Source: Salirhabdus sp. Marseille-P4669 (GTDB taxonomy: Bacteria > Bacillota > Bacilli > Bacillales > Alkalibacillaceae). From it: 64,000 nucleotides of DNA. The stretch covers positions 1-64,000 of the forward strand of contig NZ_OEQK01000001.1 of NCBI RefSeq assembly GCF_900240405.1. The letters run 5' to 3'. How positions within the stretch are numbered: position 1 is the stretch's first letter; each line of letters starts with the position of its first letter. Positions 48,698-58,599 of the stretch are shown here, piece by piece. The notes beneath the pieces were generated by a model. That model was not told the origin of the DNA. It was given only the letters and a program-made list of their open reading frames with translations, and made no database searches. Position numbers and translations under genes: made by a program.

Positions 48698-49315
48698 CTA
48701 AACATTAAAATTAGGGTTCGGCACATGATTAGATAAAATTTGTTGATCCTCTTTATAGAGAAAATAATCAAGAAAACGTAAGGATTGGGATATCTGTTTT
48801 GCCATATTCATTACTATGGATAATCTAGTGTTCTGTAGAACGAAATATTCCATGTACCCACTCATATTAACAACACCACTAATATGTAAATGTCCAATCT
48901 CGGGGAGTTTCTTCTGAACTGCTGCACCAGGCTTTAAAGGTCCATGGCCAGTAATGATTGTCCCGATAGAAGATTGCTTTCCTAAGCAAGCATCCACTGC
49001 AATTACAAAGGAGTTGTTGTGGTTTGTATGTATTTCTTCAATTGTTTCCTCTAAATTTTTGGCGTGAACGGGAGCATCTAATGTTCCATATATAGATAAA
49101 TAGTTTAAATGATAATCCTGTAATTGACTACCAACTAATGGCCCTAAAGAATCACCAGTTGATCGATCTGTTCCGATACAAAGGATGATAATTTCTTTAT
49201 TATCCTTTGGAATCCATTCATAAAGGGATTTTGCTATTTTGTACGCTACTGCTTGATTCGTGTAATAAAAACGTTTTTCTTCACTTTTTGTAAAAAGGAT
49301 ATCTTTAAGACTCAT
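48698..49315 (-). CDS. yyaC: Spore protease YyaC (GPR-related)
   Basis: This 205-residue protein matches the YyaC family, related in fold to the germination protease GPR and to hydrogenase-maturation proteases. Key blocks are IIILCIGTDRSTGDSLGPLVG, FVIAVDACLGK and the glycine-rich IGTIITGHGPLKPGAAVQKKLPEIGHLHISGVVN. In B. subtilis yyaC is a sporulation gene; its substrate is unsettled. An upstream sequence GTATA-N17-GTATACTA resembles forespore (sigma-F/G) promoters, a weak observation. It is the only minus-strand gene on the right arm. Confidence 0.88.
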   Translation of the reverse strand: MSLKDILFTKSEEKRFYYTNQAVAYKIAKSLYEWIPKDNKEIIILCIGTDRSTGDSLGPLVGSQLQDYHLNYLSIYGTLDAPVHAKNLEETIEEIHTNHNNSFVIAVDACLGKQSSIGTIITGHGPLKPGAAVQKKLPEIGHLHISGVVNMSGYMEYFVLQNTRLSIVMNMAKQISQSLRFLDYFLYKEDQQILSNHVPNPNFNV

Positions 49316-49418
49316 AGCCAGTCCTCCACTAACATATTGGTATTAGTATACGGATGTTTTTTTAATTGTATACGTATGAATCTACAAAAATATCGATTAT
49401 ATAGTTGGAGGAATTTAT

Positions 49419-50438
49419 ATGTGGGGAGCAGGAATAAAGTGGATGTTTTTGATAGTAGGCACAATGATTGGGGCAGGGTACGCATCAGGTAGAGAGTTAT
49501 GGCAATTTTTCGGTCATGGAAGTGGACTAGCTATTTTACTATTTTCCATCATGTTTGCTATTTGCTGTTATGTCATCCTTAATATAAGTTATGAAAGTGG
49601 TGGAACACACTATATTCCAGTTCTTCAACTCGTTGTAGGGAAAAAATTAACCAGCCTGTATGATATTTTAATATTATTCTATCTATTCTCTACTACTGTC
49701 ATCATGATGGCTGGGAGTGGAGCAACTTGGCAAGCTTTTCACTTTTCCTATTGGTGGGGAATCATTGCTGTTGCCCTACCTTTAATAATGGCGTTTATCT
49801 GGGATATTAAAGGCATTCTTTCCATGAACACGTTTATCTTACCCCTTTTAATTGGCGGACTATTATATGTTCTGATATCATTTATTATGCAGCAAGACAT
49901 TTCATTAGTTTCTCATTTGGATGAACAATTTAACTGGTCATCGGCATTTCCTTTTACAGCGTTAAATATCATGCCATTAGTAGCTGTTTTAGGAGCAGTG
50001 GGAAATCATATAAAACATAAGGGTGAAATATGGATTGCTTGTGTTGGAAGTGCTATTATATTAGGTAGTATATCCTTTATTTATAATAACGGGTTGATCC
50101 ACTTATCGGAAGAAATATTATTATATGAAATACCGCTATTTGCATTTTTAAAAGAGTATCCATACAATATGTTCATTATTATGTCTATATTGCTATGGCT
50201 AGCCCTTTTCACAACAGCATTATCTGGGACATTAGGGATTATTACTAGAATGCAACAATTTTTCTCATTACCGCTATGGAAACTAGCATTCATTACCATT
50301 ATCATAATGATTCCTTTTACTGGATTTGGATTTTCTACTTTAATAGAATATTTATATCCTTTATATGGATTGCTTAATTTATATTTGCTTTCTGCTTTAT
50401 TGTTATACCCGATAGTAAATAAACATAAAAACATGTAA
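49419..50438 (+). CDS. YkvI-like membrane transporter
   Basis: This 339-residue protein has about ten membrane segments. Its N-terminus GTMIGAGYASGRELWQFF is characteristic of the YkvI group (COG3949), distant relatives of the amino acid/cation symporters, where the unwound GAGYASG segment of helix 1 would form the substrate site. The substrate is unknown. TTGGAGG lies 7 nt before the ATG. It is followed by the DUF951 gene in a possible two-gene unit. Confidence 0.8.
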   Translation: MWGAGIKWMFLIVGTMIGAGYASGRELWQFFGHGSGLAILLFSIMFAICCYVILNISYESGGTHYIPVLQLVVGKKLTSLYDILILFYLFSTTVIMMAGSGATWQAFHFSYWWGIIAVALPLIMAFIWDIKGILSMNTFILPLLIGGLLYVLISFIMQQDISLVSHLDEQFNWSSAFPFTALNIMPLVAVLGAVGNHIKHKGEIWIACVGSAIILGSISFIYNNGLIHLSEEILLYEIPLFAFLKEYPYNMFIIMSILLWLALFTTALSGTLGIITRMQQFFSLPLWKLAFITIIIMIPFTGFGFSTLIEYLYPLYGLLNLYLLSALLLYPIVNKHKNM

Positions 50439-50481
50439 GGATCTTTTGATAAATGGAGAGTTTTTTGAAGGAGTGAGTGGT

Positions 50482-50685
50482 ATGGAAGAAAAAAAGCAAT
50501 TTGGATTAAATGATGTTGTAGAGATGAAAAAGCCTCATCCGTGTGGAGAAAATCAATGGCGGATTATTCGTATGGGAATGGATATTCGAATCAAATGCGA
50601 GGGCTGTAAACATAGTGTTCTCATACCACGAAAACAATTTGAAAAGAAAATGAAAAAGGTATTAATAAGAAATGAAGAGGAATAG
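50482..50685 (+). CDS. DUF951 family protein
   Basis: This 67-residue basic protein has the DUF951 pattern: NDVVEMKKPHPCGENQWRIIRMGMDIRIKCEGCKHSVLIPR, with Cys-Gly and CEGC motifs that may bind zinc, and a nucleic-acid-binding-like small barrel. Function is unknown; linkage to noc/spo0J/ychF is conserved in Firmicutes. The ATG at 50482 follows GGAGTG by 6 nt; the earlier in-frame start at 50446 lacks this. A parS site starts 2 nt after its stop. Confidence 0.88.
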   Translation: MEEKKQFGLNDVVEMKKPHPCGENQWRIIRMGMDIRIKCEGCKHSVLIPRKQFEKKMKKVLIRNEEE

Positions 50686-50687
50686 AA

Positions 50688-50703
50688 TGTTTCACGTGAA
50701 ACA
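50688..50703. promoter_or_regulatory. parS centromere site 3
   Basis: A third perfect TGTTTCACGTGAAACA palindrome lies immediately after the DUF951 stop codon. Spacing between the three sites is about 3.0 and 2.8 kb. Confidence 0.93.
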
Positions 50704-50784
50704 AATGTAACTATTTTATAATTCACATAATATTGTGTTTTGCGATACGAAATAAGTGTAAAATTATATATTGTTAATAGTAAA

Positions 50785-50828
50785 GAAGCATTATCAAGCT
50801 TTATTTACTTGATAATGCTTCTTTTTTA
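50785..50828 (+). terminator. Terminator before ychF
   Basis: GAAGCATTATCAAG and CTTGATAATGCTTC form a perfect 14-bp stem with a 9-nt loop followed by TTTTTTAT. It ends transcription of the ykvI-like and DUF951 genes. Confidence 0.93.
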
Positions 50829-50912
50829 TTGCTTGTCTTTTTAAATTTGACTATCTATAATTGTTTTGACAGACTAAGATGATATTGATGGACGGAATAA
50901 GGAGTGGGTTTC

Positions 50913-52013
50913 ATGTCTTTAACAGCAGGAATCGTCGGTTTACCGAATGTTGGAAAATCGACTTTATTTAATGCAATAACACAAGCAGGGGCGGAGTCAG
51001 CGAACTATCCCTTCTGTACGATTGATCCTAATGTAGGTGTAGTAGAAGTACCGGATGAACGATTGCAAAAACTTACCGAACTAGTTAAACCGAAAAAAAC
51101 AGTCCCAACTACATTTGAATTTACCGATATTGCAGGAATTGTAAAAGGGGCTAGTAAAGGGGAAGGTTTAGGAAATCAGTTCTTATCTCATATTCGACAA
51201 GTAGATGCAATTTGTCATGTAGTACGTTGTTTTAATGATGAGAACATCACACATGTTTCTGGTAAGGTAAATCCAATCGATGATATTGAAACAATAAACT
51301 TAGAATTAATTTTGGCGGATCTGGAATCTGTTTCGAAAAGGTATCAAAGAGTGGAAAAGCTTGCTAAACAGAAAGACAAAGAAGCGGTTGTTGAATTTGA
51401 AGTGCTGAAGAAGCTTAAAGAAGCATTTGAAAATGAAACACCTGCACGAGCTCTTGAGTTTTCAAAGGAAGAACAAAAAGTAGTGAAAATGTTTCATTTA
51501 CTAACGATCAAACCGATTTTATATGTAGCTAACGTTGGGGAAGATGAAATTCAAGATCCAGAAGGTAATGAAAATCTACAGGCTGTTAAAGAATATGCTG
51601 CTAAAGAAGGTGCAGATGTTATTACAGTTTGTGCCAAAGTGGAGTCTGAGATTGCTGAGCTTGATGGTGAGGAAAAGGAAATGTTTTTAGAGGAGCTTGG
51701 AATTGAAGAATCCGGCTTAGATCAGTTAATAAAAGCATCCTATAGTATGTTAGGTTTAGGAACTTATTTTACAGCAGGAGAACAAGAAGTACGAGCTTGG
51801 ACTTTTAGAAAAGGAATAAAAGCACCACAAGCAGCTGGAATCATTCACAGTGACTTCGAAAGAGGATTTATCCGTGCTGAAACAGTTTCCTACGATGATT
51901 TAGTACAAGCTGGTTCTATGGCTATAGCCAAAGAGCAAGGAAAGGTTCGATTAGAAGGTAAAGAGTACATCGTTCAAGATGGAGATGTTATGCTATTCCG
52001 TTTCAATGTTTGA
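50913..52013 (+). CDS. ychF: Redox-regulated ATPase YchF
   Basis: YchF is an Obg-family P-loop protein that prefers ATP and associates with ribosomes. The 366-residue protein has [15 protein letters not shown] at residues 8-22, [20 protein letters not shown], the N-x-x-E variant nucleotide-base motif NVGEDE, and the C-terminal TGS-type domain with [29 protein letters not shown]. The ATG at 50913 follows GGAGTG by 6 nt and gives the family start MSLTAGIVG. It precedes the rpsF operon. Confidence 0.97.
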   Translation: MSLTAGIVGLPNVGKSTLFNAITQAGAESANYPFCTIDPNVGVVEVPDERLQKLTELVKPKKTVPTTFEFTDIAGIVKGASKGEGLGNQFLSHIRQVDAICHVVRCFNDENITHVSGKVNPIDDIETINLELILADLESVSKRYQRVEKLAKQKDKEAVVEFEVLKKLKEAFENETPARALEFSKEEQKVVKMFHLLTIKPILYVANVGEDEIQDPEGNENLQAVKEYAAKEGADVITVCAKVESEIAELDGEEKEMFLEELGIEESGLDQLIKASYSMLGLGTYFTAGEQEVRAWTFRKGIKAPQAAGIIHSDFERGFIRAETVSYDDLVQAGSMAIAKEQGKVRLEGKEYIVQDGDVMLFRFNV

Positions 52014-52108
52014 TGTTTGAACAATCATTTACAAGATGACAGACTTAAAATATAGATAAATATTGTTGTTCGCATACTAGTACGTTTATTGGAAAAAGGC
52101 AAAGGCTA

Positions 52109-52137
52109 TTGTACATGTTCGAATTCTTTGGTATAAT
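52109..52137 (+). promoter_or_regulatory. rpsF-ssb-rpsR promoter
   Basis: TTGTAC (52109-52114) and TATAAT (52132-52137) are 17 nt apart. The transcript would start near 52144 and have a leader of about 78 nt. Confidence 0.82.
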
Positions 52138-52146
52138 ACATCATTG

Positions 52147-52201
52147 TGAGTAATTAATGACAAAAATTACTCCTTGCTCCATATGTTTGGAGCCGCTTAG
52201 A
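52147..52201 (+). promoter_or_regulatory. Candidate S6:S18 ribosomal protein leader
   Basis: The rpsF leader folds into GAGTAATT/AATTACTC (52147-52172) and GCTCC/GGAGC (52176-52193), the latter followed directly by CGC. Autoregulatory S6:S18 binding elements in rpsF leaders carry an exposed CCG next to a short hairpin, and GGAGCCGC fits that loosely. No covariance test was possible, so the call is tentative. Confidence 0.5.
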
Positions 52202-52221
52202 CCAAAAGGAGGTGTAGACGG

Positions 52222-52512
52222 ATGAATAAATACGAAATCATGTACATCATCCGCCCGAATATCGATGAGGAAACTCAAAAGGCTGTTATGGACAAATTCC
52301 ACACAGTTCTTACAGATAACGGCGCGGAGATTGTAAAGGTTAACGAAATGGGCAAACGTCGTTTAGCTTATGAAATTAACGACTATCGTGAAGGTTACTA
52401 TGTAGTTGTTAATGTTCAGAGTGCAGACGCTGCTGCTGTTAACGAATTTGATCGTCTTGCTAAGTTCTCAGACGATATTATTCGCCAAATGGTTATTAGA
52501 GAAGAAGATTAA
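52222..52512 (+). CDS. rpsF: 30S ribosomal protein S6
   Basis: S6 binds the central domain of 16S rRNA together with S18. The 96-residue protein has [39 protein letters not shown] and the C-terminal [21 protein letters not shown] precedes the ATG by 10 nt. It is the first gene of the rpsF-ssb-rpsR operon. Confidence 0.98.
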   Translation: MNKYEIMYIIRPNIDEETQKAVMDKFHTVLTDNGAEIVKVNEMGKRRLAYEINDYREGYYVVVNVQSADAAAVNEFDRLAKFSDDIIRQMVIREED

Positions 52513-52530
52513 TTAGGGAGTGATTCTGAT

Positions 52531-52998
52531 ATGATGAATCGTGTTGTTCTTGTGGGAAGATTAACCAAAGATCCTGATTTGCGCTATACGCCAAGTGGAG
52601 TTGCTGTTGCAAACTTTACAGTAGCCTGTAACCGTCCTTTTTCCAATCAACAAGGAAATCGTGAAGCTGACTTCATCAATTGTGTTGTATGGAGAAAAGC
52701 TGCGGAAAACCTTGCGAATTACATGAAAAAGGGTAGTCTTATTGGTGTGGATGGTCGTATTCAAACGAGAAGTTACGATAACCCTGAAGGTAAACGGGTA
52801 TTTATTACGGAAGTTGTAGCGGAAAGTATACAATTCTTAGAATCTAGAGGTTCTTCTTCTCCTTCACAAGACAGAGGTTCAGCTGGTTTTAATACCAATC
52901 AGAATTCACCAAATGAATATAATAGACCGAACAATGATGATCCGTTTGCTGATAACGGTCAACCAATTGATTTGTCGGACGATGATTTACCATTCTAA
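52531..52998 (+). CDS. ssb: Single-stranded DNA-binding protein SsbA
   Basis: SsbA coats single-stranded DNA at the fork. The 155-residue protein has an OB fold (residues 1-105: [50 protein letters not shown]), a flexible linker rich in S, N and P, and the acidic tip DLSDDDLPF that binds partner proteins. AGGGAGTG precedes two tandem ATG codons; the first is used. It lies between rpsF and rpsR as in Bacillus. Confidence 0.98.
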   Translation: MMNRVVLVGRLTKDPDLRYTPSGVAVANFTVACNRPFSNQQGNREADFINCVVWRKAAENLANYMKKGSLIGVDGRIQTRSYDNPEGKRVFITEVVAESIQFLESRGSSSPSQDRGSAGFNTNQNSPNEYNRPNNDDPFADNGQPIDLSDDDLPF

Positions 52999-53020
52999 AC
53001 ATATAAAGGAGGGGACCTAA

Positions 53021-53245
53021 ATGGCACGTCGTGGACGTAAGCGTAAAAAGGTGTGTTACTTTACAGCTAACGGTATTACACACATTGATTATAAAGATGT
53101 AGAATTACTTAAAAAGTTCATTTCAGAGCGTGGTAAAATTCTACCTCGTCGTGTGACTGGTACTTCTGCTAAGTATCAACGTAAGCTAACAATTGCGATC
53201 AAACGAGCTCGTACAATGGCTTTATTGCCATATGTGAACGATTGA
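53021..53245 (+). CDS. rpsR: 30S ribosomal protein S18
   Basis: S18 is the partner of S6 in the 30S platform. The 74-residue basic protein has [25 protein letters not shown] and [21 protein letters not shown]. Only one cysteine of the potential zinc-binding set is present (CYF), suggesting the zinc-independent form. AGGAGGGG precedes the ATG. A strong terminator follows. Confidence 0.98.
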   Translation: MARRGRKRKKVCYFTANGITHIDYKDVELLKKFISERGKILPRRVTGTSAKYQRKLTIAIKRARTMALLPYVND

Positions 53246-53287
53246 TTTTAAATAAATAAGGTGTTATGTATGACATCTTATTATTTA

Positions 53288-53330
53288 GAAAGGCATAATG
53301 AGGTCTATCCCTCATTATGCCTTTCCGTTT
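53288..53330 (+). terminator. Terminator after rpsR
   Basis: GAAAGGCATAATGAGG and CCTCATTATGCCTTTC form a perfect 16-bp stem with a 6-nt loop, followed by CGTTTATTC with only a short T-run. The rest of the 328-nt space before yybS contains a promoter near 53495 and no other feature I can support. Confidence 0.85.
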
Positions 53331-53494
53331 ATTCTTCAGCCTAATCCTTCTTCCAATAAATCCCCGTATTAATTTTCAATTGGTAGGACTGTAAATTCGC
53401 AGCAGGGAAAACATGATAATAGTAACAATTACCTTTAAGATTAGAGCCTGTTTCATGTTATGATGAATATCATATGTTTTAAGGTGTTCTTTTT

Positions 53495-53523
53495 TTACAA
53501 TCCCCTCTATACATTGGTAAAAT
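53495..53523 (+). promoter_or_regulatory. Promoter of yybS-gdpP-rplI
   Basis: TTACAA (53495-53500) and TAAAAT (53518-53523) are 17 nt apart, about 45 nt before the predicted leader enters yybS. Confidence 0.6.
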
Positions 53524-53573
53524 GATTAGTAATGGAGTGTTCCACCCATTTAATATGTTGAAGAGGTGCAAAA

Positions 53574-54515
53574 ATGAAGAACTCTAACACGATAACAGAA
53601 GGTGCATTATTCTCAGGAATATACCTACTATTATTAATAATGACGGTTTATGTGCCTGTGGTAGGCACAATCACGATGTTCTTATTGCCAATTCCAATTA
53701 TCCTATATACGTTTAAGCAGGGGTTTAAAAGCTCACTGGTTATGTTCATCGTTATTACCTTATTATCCATTTTATTAGCGACTGTATTTTCCTTACCTGT
53801 TACGATATTAGCAGGACTTGGGGGAATTACAATTGGACTTTGTTTACATTACAAAAAGTCTGTATATGAAACGTGGGCTGCAGGTTCTGTAGCTTTTGCG
53901 GTTGGATTTGTCATTGTATTTTTAATTAGTCAATTGCTCTTTGAAGTTAATTTTATTGATGAGATGAATGTAATGGTTGAGCAGATTAGTACGCAAACCT
54001 TAAACATGCTAGAGCAATTTGGAGAAGTTCCAGAAGAAACGGTACAACTTTTTGAACAACAAATGAATCAGATAACATACTTAATTCCTGTAATGATTGG
54101 TATTGCTGGAATTGTATATAGCTTTCTTGCAATCTGGATTGGTTTTAAAGTATTGAATCGGATTTATAAGAAATCTTATTCATTTCCACCATTTCGTAAG
54201 TTCCGTTTACCAATCTCCGTTGTATGGTATTATTTTCTTTCTGTTGTTATTATGTGGATTGAACCGGAGCAAGGAACATTATTGAATCAAGCAGCTAGCA
54301 ATGTCTCAATGTTGGTTGGATTGTTACTTGTACTTCATGGACTATCCTTTATTGCACATTATGTTCATGTGAAAAATAAGTCCAAAGGTTTATTTGTAAC
54401 AGCAATCGTATTGATTGTATTGCTACCAACACTCTTTATTTATCCAATCCGAATTTTAGGTATAATTGATTTAGGTTTTAATTTGCGTGATCGTTTGAGT
54501 GAAGAGAAAAAATAG
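53574..54515 (+). CDS. yybS: YybS family membrane protein (DUF2232)
   Basis: This 313-residue protein has about eight membrane segments and matches the YybS/DUF2232 family by length, hydropathy, the N-terminal ITEGALFSGIYLLLLIMTVYVPVVG and the C-terminal FIYPIRILGIIDLGFNLRDR. The fold resembles an ECF-type S-component, which is inference; function is unknown. GAAGAGGTG precedes the ATG. It is followed after 36 nt by gdpP, a linkage conserved in Firmicutes. Confidence 0.9.
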   Translation: MKNSNTITEGALFSGIYLLLLIMTVYVPVVGTITMFLLPIPIILYTFKQGFKSSLVMFIVITLLSILLATVFSLPVTILAGLGGITIGLCLHYKKSVYETWAAGSVAFAVGFVIVFLISQLLFEVNFIDEMNVMVEQISTQTLNMLEQFGEVPEETVQLFEQQMNQITYLIPVMIGIAGIVYSFLAIWIGFKVLNRIYKKSYSFPPFRKFRLPISVVWYYFLSVVIMWIEPEQGTLLNQAASNVSMLVGLLLVLHGLSFIAHYVHVKNKSKGLFVTAIVLIVLLPTLFIYPIRILGIIDLGFNLRDRLSEEKK

Positions 54516-54551
54516 TGCTTGAGCCTGAATGGTTAGGAGCTGAGGCGAGAA

Positions 54552-56528
54552 ATGCCAAAATTTCAAAAGAAAACAGTGATTGAAAACCATATATGGATTA
54601 TATATGTGCTGACAATCTTGTTATTAGGCTTCATCTTTTATTTTCAGTGGATCATCGGATCGATTATGACTGTTTTAATTGGTATTGCCATTTATAACAG
54701 TATTCGTTCGGAACATAAGCTACAAAACGAAGCCGAGGAATATATTTCAACTTTGTCTTATAGGGTCAAGAAGGTAGGGGAAGAGGCTCTTAATGAGATG
54801 CCTATAGGTATTATCCTATATAACGAGGAATTTGAAATTGAATGGGCAAACCCGTTTGTTCATCAATTCTCTAGTGAAGAAACGTTAGTTGGACAGTCTT
54901 TAAACATCATTGACGAAGAAATCATTCCTGCTATTAAGGAGCAAAAGGATGAGGTCTTGTTTCCCTTTGAGCCCTATTATTTCCAAGCTATATTAAAGAA
55001 GGAAGAGCGATTAATTTATTTCTTTGATCAGACGAAACAAGTTGAATTAAAGAATGTGTATGAAAACGAAAAAACGGTATTAGGAATTATTTTTCTGGAT
55101 AACTATGAAGAAGTTACACAAGGAATGGATGATACTTCTAAAAGTCAGCTAAACTCTCAAATGACTTCGTTACTGAACGACTGGTCAAGTGCAAATAATA
55201 TATATTTAAAAAGAACGTCCCAGGAGCGCTTTTTAGCAGTAATGAATCTAGAAATACTAGAGCAGCTTGAAAAGACGAAATTTGAGGTGTTAGACGAGGT
55301 AAGAGAGCTTATTACGGATAAGAATATTCCATTGACCATAAGTATCGGTATTGGAAAAGGCTATCATTCTTCTTTAAGAGAGGTCGGTGAACTGGCACAG
55401 TCAAGCCTTGACCTTGCATTGGGTCGTGGTGGTGACCAGGTTGCCATTAAGGATGAAAGTGGGAAAGTTAAGTTTTTCGGCGGTAAAACCAATCCGATGG
55501 AAAAACGGACTCGGGTTCGTGCACGAGTAATTTCACATGCTTTAAAAGAACTTGTGCGCGAAAGCGATCATGTAATCATCATGGGTCACAAAAATCCAGA
55601 TATGGACTCCGTAGGGTCTGCTATTGGAATCTTAAAAATTGCTCAGGCTAATGATAAAAATGGGTTTATTGTGTATGACACCATTCGGAAAAATTCTGGT
55701 GTTGAGAAGCTTGTGGAAATGGTTGAGAAAGATGAGTCGCTTTCCAAATGGTTTGTGGATGAGGATACAGCAATGGATATTGTTACGAAAAATACGCTTC
55801 TCGTCATTGTGGATACTCATAAACCATCCTTAGTAATAGAAGAACGATTACTATCTAAAACAGACCATGTTGTCGTTATTGATCACCATAGACGTGCAGA
55901 AGAGTTTATCAATGATCCTACACTGGTTTATATGGAGCCGTATGCTTCATCAACAGCGGAGCTTGTAACAGAGCTATTAGAGTACCAGCCAAAGACGCTA
56001 CGTTTGAATATGTTAGAATCTACTGCACTTTTAGCTGGTATTATTGTTGATACGAAATACTTCACATTGCGAACCGGTTCCAGAACATTTGATGCAGCCT
56101 CGTATTTGCGATCCAAGGGTGCAGATACGGTATTGGTCCAGCAATTAATGAAAGAAGATATTGAAGTTTATATTAGAAGAAGTAAACTAATAGAAAAGGC
56201 CGAAATTTTTAAAGAAGGTATCGCTATTATAAAAGCGAATGAGGCCGAAATATATGACCCTGTTCTTATTGCCCAGGCAGCTGATGCGTTGCTTACGATG
56301 AGCGGTGTTGTGGCTTCCTTTGTTATATCGGAACGAGATGATGGTAGAGTTGGAATTAGCGCTCGTTCTTTAGGGCAGGTCAATGTACAAATTATTATGG
56401 AGCGTATGAATGGTGGAGGTCATCTCTCCAATGCAGCAACACAGCTTGAAGACACTACCGTTCATGAGGCATATGACAAATTAAAAGAGATACTAGAAGA
56501 ATACATGGAGGGGAGAGAAGAGGAATGA
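54552..56528 (+). CDS. gdpP: Cyclic-di-AMP phosphodiesterase GdpP
   Basis: GdpP hydrolyses c-di-AMP to pApA and so sets potassium and osmolyte uptake and beta-lactam tolerance. The 658-residue protein has two N-terminal membrane segments (about residues 12-50), a PAS domain (about 80-150), a degenerate GGDEF domain (about 175-300; the signature is [10 protein letters not shown] rather than GGDEF), and a DHH/DHHA1 module with [30 protein letters not shown] and [11 protein letters not shown]. All DHH metal ligands are present. The stop overlaps rplI by 4 nt. Confidence 0.97.
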   Translation: MPKFQKKTVIENHIWIIYVLTILLLGFIFYFQWIIGSIMTVLIGIAIYNSIRSEHKLQNEAEEYISTLSYRVKKVGEEALNEMPIGIILYNEEFEIEWANPFVHQFSSEETLVGQSLNIIDEEIIPAIKEQKDEVLFPFEPYYFQAILKKEERLIYFFDQTKQVELKNVYENEKTVLGIIFLDNYEEVTQGMDDTSKSQLNSQMTSLLNDWSSANNIYLKRTSQERFLAVMNLEILEQLEKTKFEVLDEVRELITDKNIPLTISIGIGKGYHSSLREVGELAQSSLDLALGRGGDQVAIKDESGKVKFFGGKTNPMEKRTRVRARVISHALKELVRESDHVIIMGHKNPDMDSVGSAIGILKIAQANDKNGFIVYDTIRKNSGVEKLVEMVEKDESLSKWFVDEDTAMDIVTKNTLLVIVDTHKPSLVIEERLLSKTDHVVVIDHHRRAEEFINDPTLVYMEPYASSTAELVTELLEYQPKTLRLNMLESTALLAGIIVDTKYFTLRTGSRTFDAASYLRSKGADTVLVQQLMKEDIEVYIRRSKLIEKAEIFKEGIAIIKANEAEIYDPVLIAQAADALLTMSGVVASFVISERDDGRVGISARSLGQVNVQIIMERMNGGGHLSNAATQLEDTTVHEAYDKLKEILEEYMEGREEE

Positions 56529-56971
56529 AAGTAATTTTCACTCAAGATGTTAAAGGGAAAGGTAAGAAAGGCCAAGTAAAAGAGGTTGCTGAAGGATACG
56601 CACGTAATTACTTGTTAAAAAACAATCTAGCTGTTGAAGCTAATAATGCAAATATGAGTGCCCTTAAGGCGAAGCAAAATAAGGAGAAAAAGCAAGAGCA
56701 AGAAGAATTAGAAGAAGCAAAAAAATTAAAGGAAACACTTGAAAAACTCACTGTTCAATTTGCAGCTAAGGCAGGAGAGGGTGGACGCCTTTTCGGTTCC
56801 GTTACGAGTAAGCAAATTGCAGAAGAACTAAAGAAACAACATAAAATTAAAATCGATAAAAGAAAAATAGAGCTAGATCAACCAATTAAAGCATTAGGAT
56901 ATACGAATGTCGCAGTTAAATTGCATCCTGATGTGCAAGGGACTATAAAAGTACACATTGGAGAGAAATAA
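56525..56971 (+). CDS. rplI: 50S ribosomal protein L9
   Basis: L9 is a two-domain protein that stretches from the L1 arm of the large subunit. The 148-residue protein has the N-terminal [29 protein letters not shown], a long connecting helix (K/E-rich, about residues 42-75) and a C-terminal domain with [16 protein letters not shown]. It starts in the ATGA overlap with gdpP, so the two are translationally coupled. dnaC follows after 30 nt. Confidence 0.98.
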   Translation: MKVIFTQDVKGKGKKGQVKEVAEGYARNYLLKNNLAVEANNANMSALKAKQNKEKKQEQEELEEAKKLKETLEKLTVQFAAKAGEGGRLFGSVTSKQIAEELKKQHKIKIDKRKIELDQPIKALGYTNVAVKLHPDVQGTIKVHIGEK

Positions 56972-57001
56972 ACCTCTCCATGTGAAGGGGGAAAACTTGT
57001 T

Positions 57002-58366
57002 TTGAACGAGCAATGGAATGAACTAACTCCGCCGCATAATATAGAAGCAGAGCAGGCTGTACTAGGTGCAATCTTTTTAGAACCGCAAGCAATTGTTACA
57101 GCATCAGAGATTTTGATACCAGAAGATTTCTATCGAGCTAGTCACCAAAAAATCTTTGAAGCAATGTTAGGCTTATCGGATAAAGGAGAGCCAATTGACC
57201 TTGTAACGGTTACAACCATATTATCCAATAAAAAGATGTTAGATGATATTGGTGGAGTTTCCTATTTAAGTGATATTGCGAATTCTGTGCCTACAGCTGC
57301 CAACATTGAATACTACGCAAGAATGGTAGAAGAGAAATCTACACTTAGACGTTTAATTTCGGTAGCAACCGGTATTGTAAAAACAAGTTATTCACAAGAG
57401 GAAGAAATTGAAGAAGTATTAGATGAAGCGGAAAAGAGTATTTTAGAAGTATCAAATAAGAAGAATTCAGGTAAATTTAAAAGCATTAAAGATGTATTAA
57501 TCGATGTGTATGATAACATTGAGCAGCTTCATATGAATCATGCTGATATCACTGGTATCCCTACTGGTTTTAGAGATTTAGATAAAATTACTTCTGGTTT
57601 CCAACGCAATGATTTAATAATTATCGCTGCTCGTCCATCTGTTGGTAAAACAGCCTTTGCGTTAAATATTGCTCAAAATGTAGCGATTCATGCAAGCGCC
57701 AATGTAGCAATATTTAGTTTGGAGATGGGGGCAGAGCAACTTGTTATGCGTATGCTTTGTGCGGAAGGAAATATTGATGCACAGAGACTAAGAACAGGTA
57801 GTCTGGAAGCAGAAGACTGGGGTAAGCTAACGATGGCCATGGGTAGTCTTTCTAATGCCGGTATATACATTGATGATACCCCTGGTGTAAAGGTAAATGA
57901 AATACGTTCTAAGTGTAGACGTCTACAGCAAGAACATGGTTTAGACATGATATTGATTGATTATCTTCAGTTGATCCAAGGTAGTGGAAAAAGTCGTGAA
58001 AACAGACAGCAAGAGGTTTCAGAGATTTCCAGACAGTTAAAGCAGCTTGCAAGAGAGTTAAATGTTCCACTAATTGCATTGTCTCAGTTATCACGTGGGG
58101 TAGAGCAGCGACAAGATAAAAGACCAATTATGTCTGATATTCGTGAATCGGGAAGTATTGAGCAGGATGCCGATATTATCGGGTTCTTATACCGTGATGA
58201 TTATTACAACCGTGAAGATTCAGAGAAGGAAAATATCATTGAAATCATTATCGCAAAGCAAAGAAATGGTCCGGTTGGTAATGTGGAGCTTGCCTTTGTG
58301 AAAGAGTATAACAAGTTCGTCGATTTAGACCATCGATATAGTGCAGAGCAAATACCACCAGCATAA
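57002..58366 (+). CDS. dnaC: Replicative DNA helicase DnaC (DnaB family)
   Basis: This is the hexameric fork helicase, called DnaC in Bacillus and DnaB in E. coli. The 454-residue protein has an N-terminal helical domain (PPHNIEAEQAVLGAIFLEP), the RecA-like domain with Walker A AARPSVGKTAFALNIA, EMGAEQLVMRMLC, ILIDYLQLIQGSG and LSQLSRGVEQRQDKRP, and the end GNVELAFVKEYNKFVDL. The start is TTG; GAAGGGGG lies about 10 nt upstream. No intein is present. Confidence 0.97.
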   Translation: MNEQWNELTPPHNIEAEQAVLGAIFLEPQAIVTASEILIPEDFYRASHQKIFEAMLGLSDKGEPIDLVTVTTILSNKKMLDDIGGVSYLSDIANSVPTAANIEYYARMVEEKSTLRRLISVATGIVKTSYSQEEEIEEVLDEAEKSILEVSNKKNSGKFKSIKDVLIDVYDNIEQLHMNHADITGIPTGFRDLDKITSGFQRNDLIIIAARPSVGKTAFALNIAQNVAIHASANVAIFSLEMGAEQLVMRMLCAEGNIDAQRLRTGSLEAEDWGKLTMAMGSLSNAGIYIDDTPGVKVNEIRSKCRRLQQEHGLDMILIDYLQLIQGSGKSRENRQQEVSEISRQLKQLARELNVPLIALSQLSRGVEQRQDKRPIMSDIRESGSIEQDADIIGFLYRDDYYNREDSEKENIIEIIIAKQRNGPVGNVELAFVKEYNKFVDLDHRYSAEQIPPA

Positions 58367-58373
58367 ATCTAGG

Positions 58374-58418
58374 AACCTATTATTAGTTGTCTTAAGCAAC
58401 TTAATAATAGGTTTTTTT
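58374..58418 (+). terminator. Terminator after dnaC
   Basis: AACCTATTATTA.GTTG and CAAC.TTAATAATAGGTT form a long stem followed by TTTTTTTATTG. It closes the yybS-gdpP-rplI-dnaC unit. Confidence 0.92.
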
Positions 58419-58553
58419 ATTGATTAGATATTTAGTCTATCCATCTTAATTGGCAGCTAAGAATCCAATTTGTCCTTGTTCATTCATTTTCATAGGTGAC
58501 AAAGTATATAAAGAAACGTATTGAAAATACTAGGAATAGCAGGAAATATTACA

Positions 58554-58597
58554 ATTTACGAACAAAATCACATATACATATAAATATGTTCGGTATA
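58554..58597 (+). promoter_or_regulatory. Candidate PurR operator (inverted PurBox pair) of purA
   Basis: ATTTACGAACAAA (58554-58566) and the inverted TATGTTCGGTATA (58585-58597, complement TATACCGAACATA) resemble the Bacillus PurBox AWWWCCGAACWWT with its central CGAA. The two boxes face each other with 18 nt between them, the spacing expected for PurR. The second box lies directly against the purA -35 element. PurR control of purA is established in B. subtilis. Confidence 0.7.
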
Positions 58598-58599
58598 TA

